Below are positions 24,301 to 25,304 of a stretch of 25,304 nt of DNA, in pieces. The notes beneath the pieces were generated by a model, which did not search any database, was not told the DNA's origin, and saw only the letters and a list, made by a program, of their open reading frames with translations. This DNA is from an uncultured Muribaculaceae bacterium (GTDB lineage: Bacteria; Bacteroidota; Bacteroidia; Bacteroidales; Muribaculaceae), in NCBI GenBank assembly GCA_910579845.1, contig CAJTWL010000027.1, forward strand, positions 1 to 25,304, given 5' to 3'. The position numbers and the translations under genes were made by a program. Position 1 is the first letter of the stretch. Each line of letters starts with the position of its first letter.

Positions 24301-24332
24301 TTTGTATGCAAATAAAAAAAGTTTTAACTTTG
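24301..24332 (+). promoter_or_regulatory. promoter of tRNA-Ser
   Basis: TTTG (24301-24304), 20 bases, then TAACTTTG (24325-24332). This is a full consensus match, 17 bp before the tRNA. Confidence 0.8.
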
Positions 24333-24349
24333 TACGCTATCAAAAAACA

Positions 24350-24435
24350 GGAAAGATGCCGGAGTGGTCGATCGGGACGGTCTCGAAAACCGTTGTACCT
24401 TTCAGGTACCCAGGGTTCGAATCCCTGTCTTTCCG
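24350..24435 (+). tRNA. tRNA-Ser (anticodon CGA)
   Basis: The 86-base cloverleaf has an acceptor stem GGAAAGA (24350-24356) pairing with TCTTTCC (24428-24434) and discriminator G. The anticodon stem CGGT/ACCG has loop CTCGAAA, giving anticodon CGA for codon UCG. A long variable arm (GTACC...GGTAC) is typical of serine. The T arm is CAGGG-TTCGAAT-CCCTG. CCA is not encoded. Its 3' end is a usual attachment target for integrases, and an integrase gene follows. Confidence 0.96.
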
Positions 24436-24461
24436 CGAATGTACCCACGTACATCACCAGA

Positions 24462-24494
24462 AAAAGCCTGTAACTATCAAAGTTACAGGCTTTT
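24462..24494 (+). terminator. terminator after tRNA-Ser
   Basis: A perfect 14-bp stem AAAAGCCTGTAACT/AGTTACAGGCTTTT with a 5-base loop ends in a T-run. Confidence 0.88.
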
Positions 24495-24572
24495 ATCTTA
24501 CCAATCCCATTGTTAAGAATTGTTAATTGCGACAGTAAAACGACTCGAAAACGACCCTTTCAGACCCTATGA

Positions 24573-24820
24573 CGTTGCATATCCGTTGCAAAAATCGTTG
24601 CAGAAACCGAAAATGCAACAATAAAACTGCCAATTGCAACAGTGCCCCTCATAAGTATCTGAAAAGTCGCAATTTAGTCGGACACAAGTCTTCGCCAACC
24701 TGATTTTTAACCCGTAATTTTGCACATGGTACGATGTACCCGGAACCCGGGGACATTATCAAAGAGCAGAGACAATGAACCCTCCTCCGTTGCACTTTGA
24801 ACTGTACCCAGCAAGTTGCA
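24573..24820. repeat. cluster of GTTGCA sites upstream of the integrase gene
   Basis: CGTTGCA occurs at 24573-24579, 24584-24590 and 24596-24602, spaced 11-12 bp (about one helical turn). The inverse TGCAAC occurs at 24614-24619 and 24635-24640. Further copies are at 24788-24794 and 24815-24820. Such spaced direct and inverted sites resemble arm-type binding sites of a tyrosine integrase or its excisionase. Confidence 0.55.
24715..24722 (+). promoter_or_regulatory. candidate -7 box for the integrase gene
   Basis: TAATTTTG matches the consensus exactly, 119 bp before the ATG. A palindrome GGTAC-gat-GTACC follows at 24728-24740 and might be an operator. Confidence 0.35.
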
Positions 24821-24841
24821 CAATTCTCAAATCCAAAAGGT

Positions 24842-25304
24842 ATGGTAAGAACCAATTACAAGACCTCCTTTTTCCTCAGGAAGAACGTGGTCAACAAGAA
24901 CGGAGAGTCGGGAATTTTCCTCCGTCTCACCGTCAACAAGGAAGCAGCACAGATTTCTACCAAGGCGACCTGTGCAGTCGGCGACTGGGACACTGAGGCC
25001 GGCAAGATGAGAGGAAAGACAAAGAAGGCGAATCAGCTCAACGATTTCCTCGCAGAGATAAGAGCCGCCATCCTTTTCCATATTCAGGAAATGGAGCGAC
25101 GTGACGAGATAGTGACCCTCGAAAAGGTCAAGAACGCCTATCTCGGTATCTCGGCCCGCGCCGAGACTCTGATGGAGATTTTCAAGAAATGGCTGGACAA
25201 CGCTGAAAAACTCGTAGATGTAAGTAAGAGCCGAGAGACCTACCGCAAATACGAGCGCGGCTACCGTCGCCTTCAGGAATTCATGAAGGAGACCTACAAC
25301 ATCA
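24842..25304 (+). CDS. tyrosine recombinase / integrase, 5' part only
   Basis: An open frame of 154 codons runs off the right edge. The first ATG is at 24842, since an in-frame stop precedes it at 24776. Residues 1-90 match the Bacteroidetes integrase N-terminal arm-DNA-binding domain (KTSFFLRKN, NGESGIFLRLTVN, TCAVGDWDTEAGKM and KKANQLNDFLAEIR). From about 105 on it enters the SAM-like core-binding domain (TLMEIFKKWLDN, SKSRETYRKYERGYRRLQEFM). The catalytic R-H-R-Y part lies beyond the window. Base composition is GC-rich with many C-ending codons, unlike the AT-rich genes to the left, which supports transfer. It likely belongs to an integrated conjugative element or related island inserted at tRNA-Ser. 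Confidence 0.88.
   Translation, partial: MVRTNYKTSFFLRKNVVNKNGESGIFLRLTVNKEAAQISTKATCAVGDWDTEAGKMRGKTKKANQLNDFLAEIRAAILFHIQEMERRDEIVTLEKVKNAYLGISARAETLMEIFKKWLDNAEKLVDVSKSRETYRKYERGYRRLQEFMKETYNI

Noticed and set aside
24243..24526. Short open frames across the tRNA-Ser region
   Set aside because: They run through a perfect tRNA cloverleaf and its terminator, so they are not genes.
24573..24640. CRISPR array or replication iterons from the CGTTGCA copies
   Set aside because: The units are only 7 bp with 4-5 bp gaps. There are no spacers, no cas or rep gene, and the setting before an integrase fits arm sites better.

Overview
The window looks like a chromosomal segment of an anaerobic member of Bacteroidales. 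The family cannot be fixed from sequence alone; a Muribaculaceae- or Prevotellaceae-like host is my inference. The evidence is an AT-rich genome, a TonB-dependent outer-membrane receptor, a secreted DPP IV-type S9 peptidase, a type IX secretion (type B) sorting domain, an archaeal/eukaryote-type prolyl-tRNA synthetase, class III (oxygen-sensitive) ribonucleotide reductase, rubrerythrin, and promoters matching the Bacteroidetes consensus TTTG-N19-20-TAnnTTTG.

Layout. Positions 1-4741, all minus strand: a partial TonB-dependent receptor, a rubrerythrin, and the nrdD-nrdG anaerobic ribonucleotide reductase pair with a near-perfect promoter. Positions 5124-13234, all plus strand: a short malic enzyme, proS, a DPP IV-like peptidase, an unrecognised polytopic membrane protein, and miaA, which overlaps that membrane gene. 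Positions 13265-18288, minus strand: a tight group dapA-dnaG-ABC ATPase-ABC permease, with dnaG starting on a TTG inside the dapA stop. Positions 18599-22868, plus strand: a type IX-sorted surface protein and uvrA. Positions 23039-24025, minus strand: a secreted beta-propeller-like protein. Positions 24350-24435: tRNA-Ser(CGA) with its own promoter and terminator, followed by the 5' end of a tyrosine-recombinase gene that is visibly GC-richer than the rest. The right edge of the window therefore probably enters an integrated mobile element.

The most interesting signal is not a protein. At least five intergenic elements bounded by inverted repeats of about 20 bp sit 16-58 bp upstream of a start codon: 1051-1236, 6715-6882, 10716-10909, 18315-18499 and 24084-24169. 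They fall into three sequence families. Members of two families occur twice here. In one family the inner stem is kept by a compensating base-pair change between copies. In several cases a promoter lies immediately outside the outer arm, so the mRNA would carry the whole element as its 5' leader. They may be MITE-like mobile elements, invertible promoter segments, or a class of structured leader RNA. The sequence alone does not decide between these.

The protein genes are mostly housekeeping: nucleotide reduction, DNA replication and repair, tRNA charging and modification, and lysine/peptidoglycan precursor synthesis. They are mixed with envelope functions.
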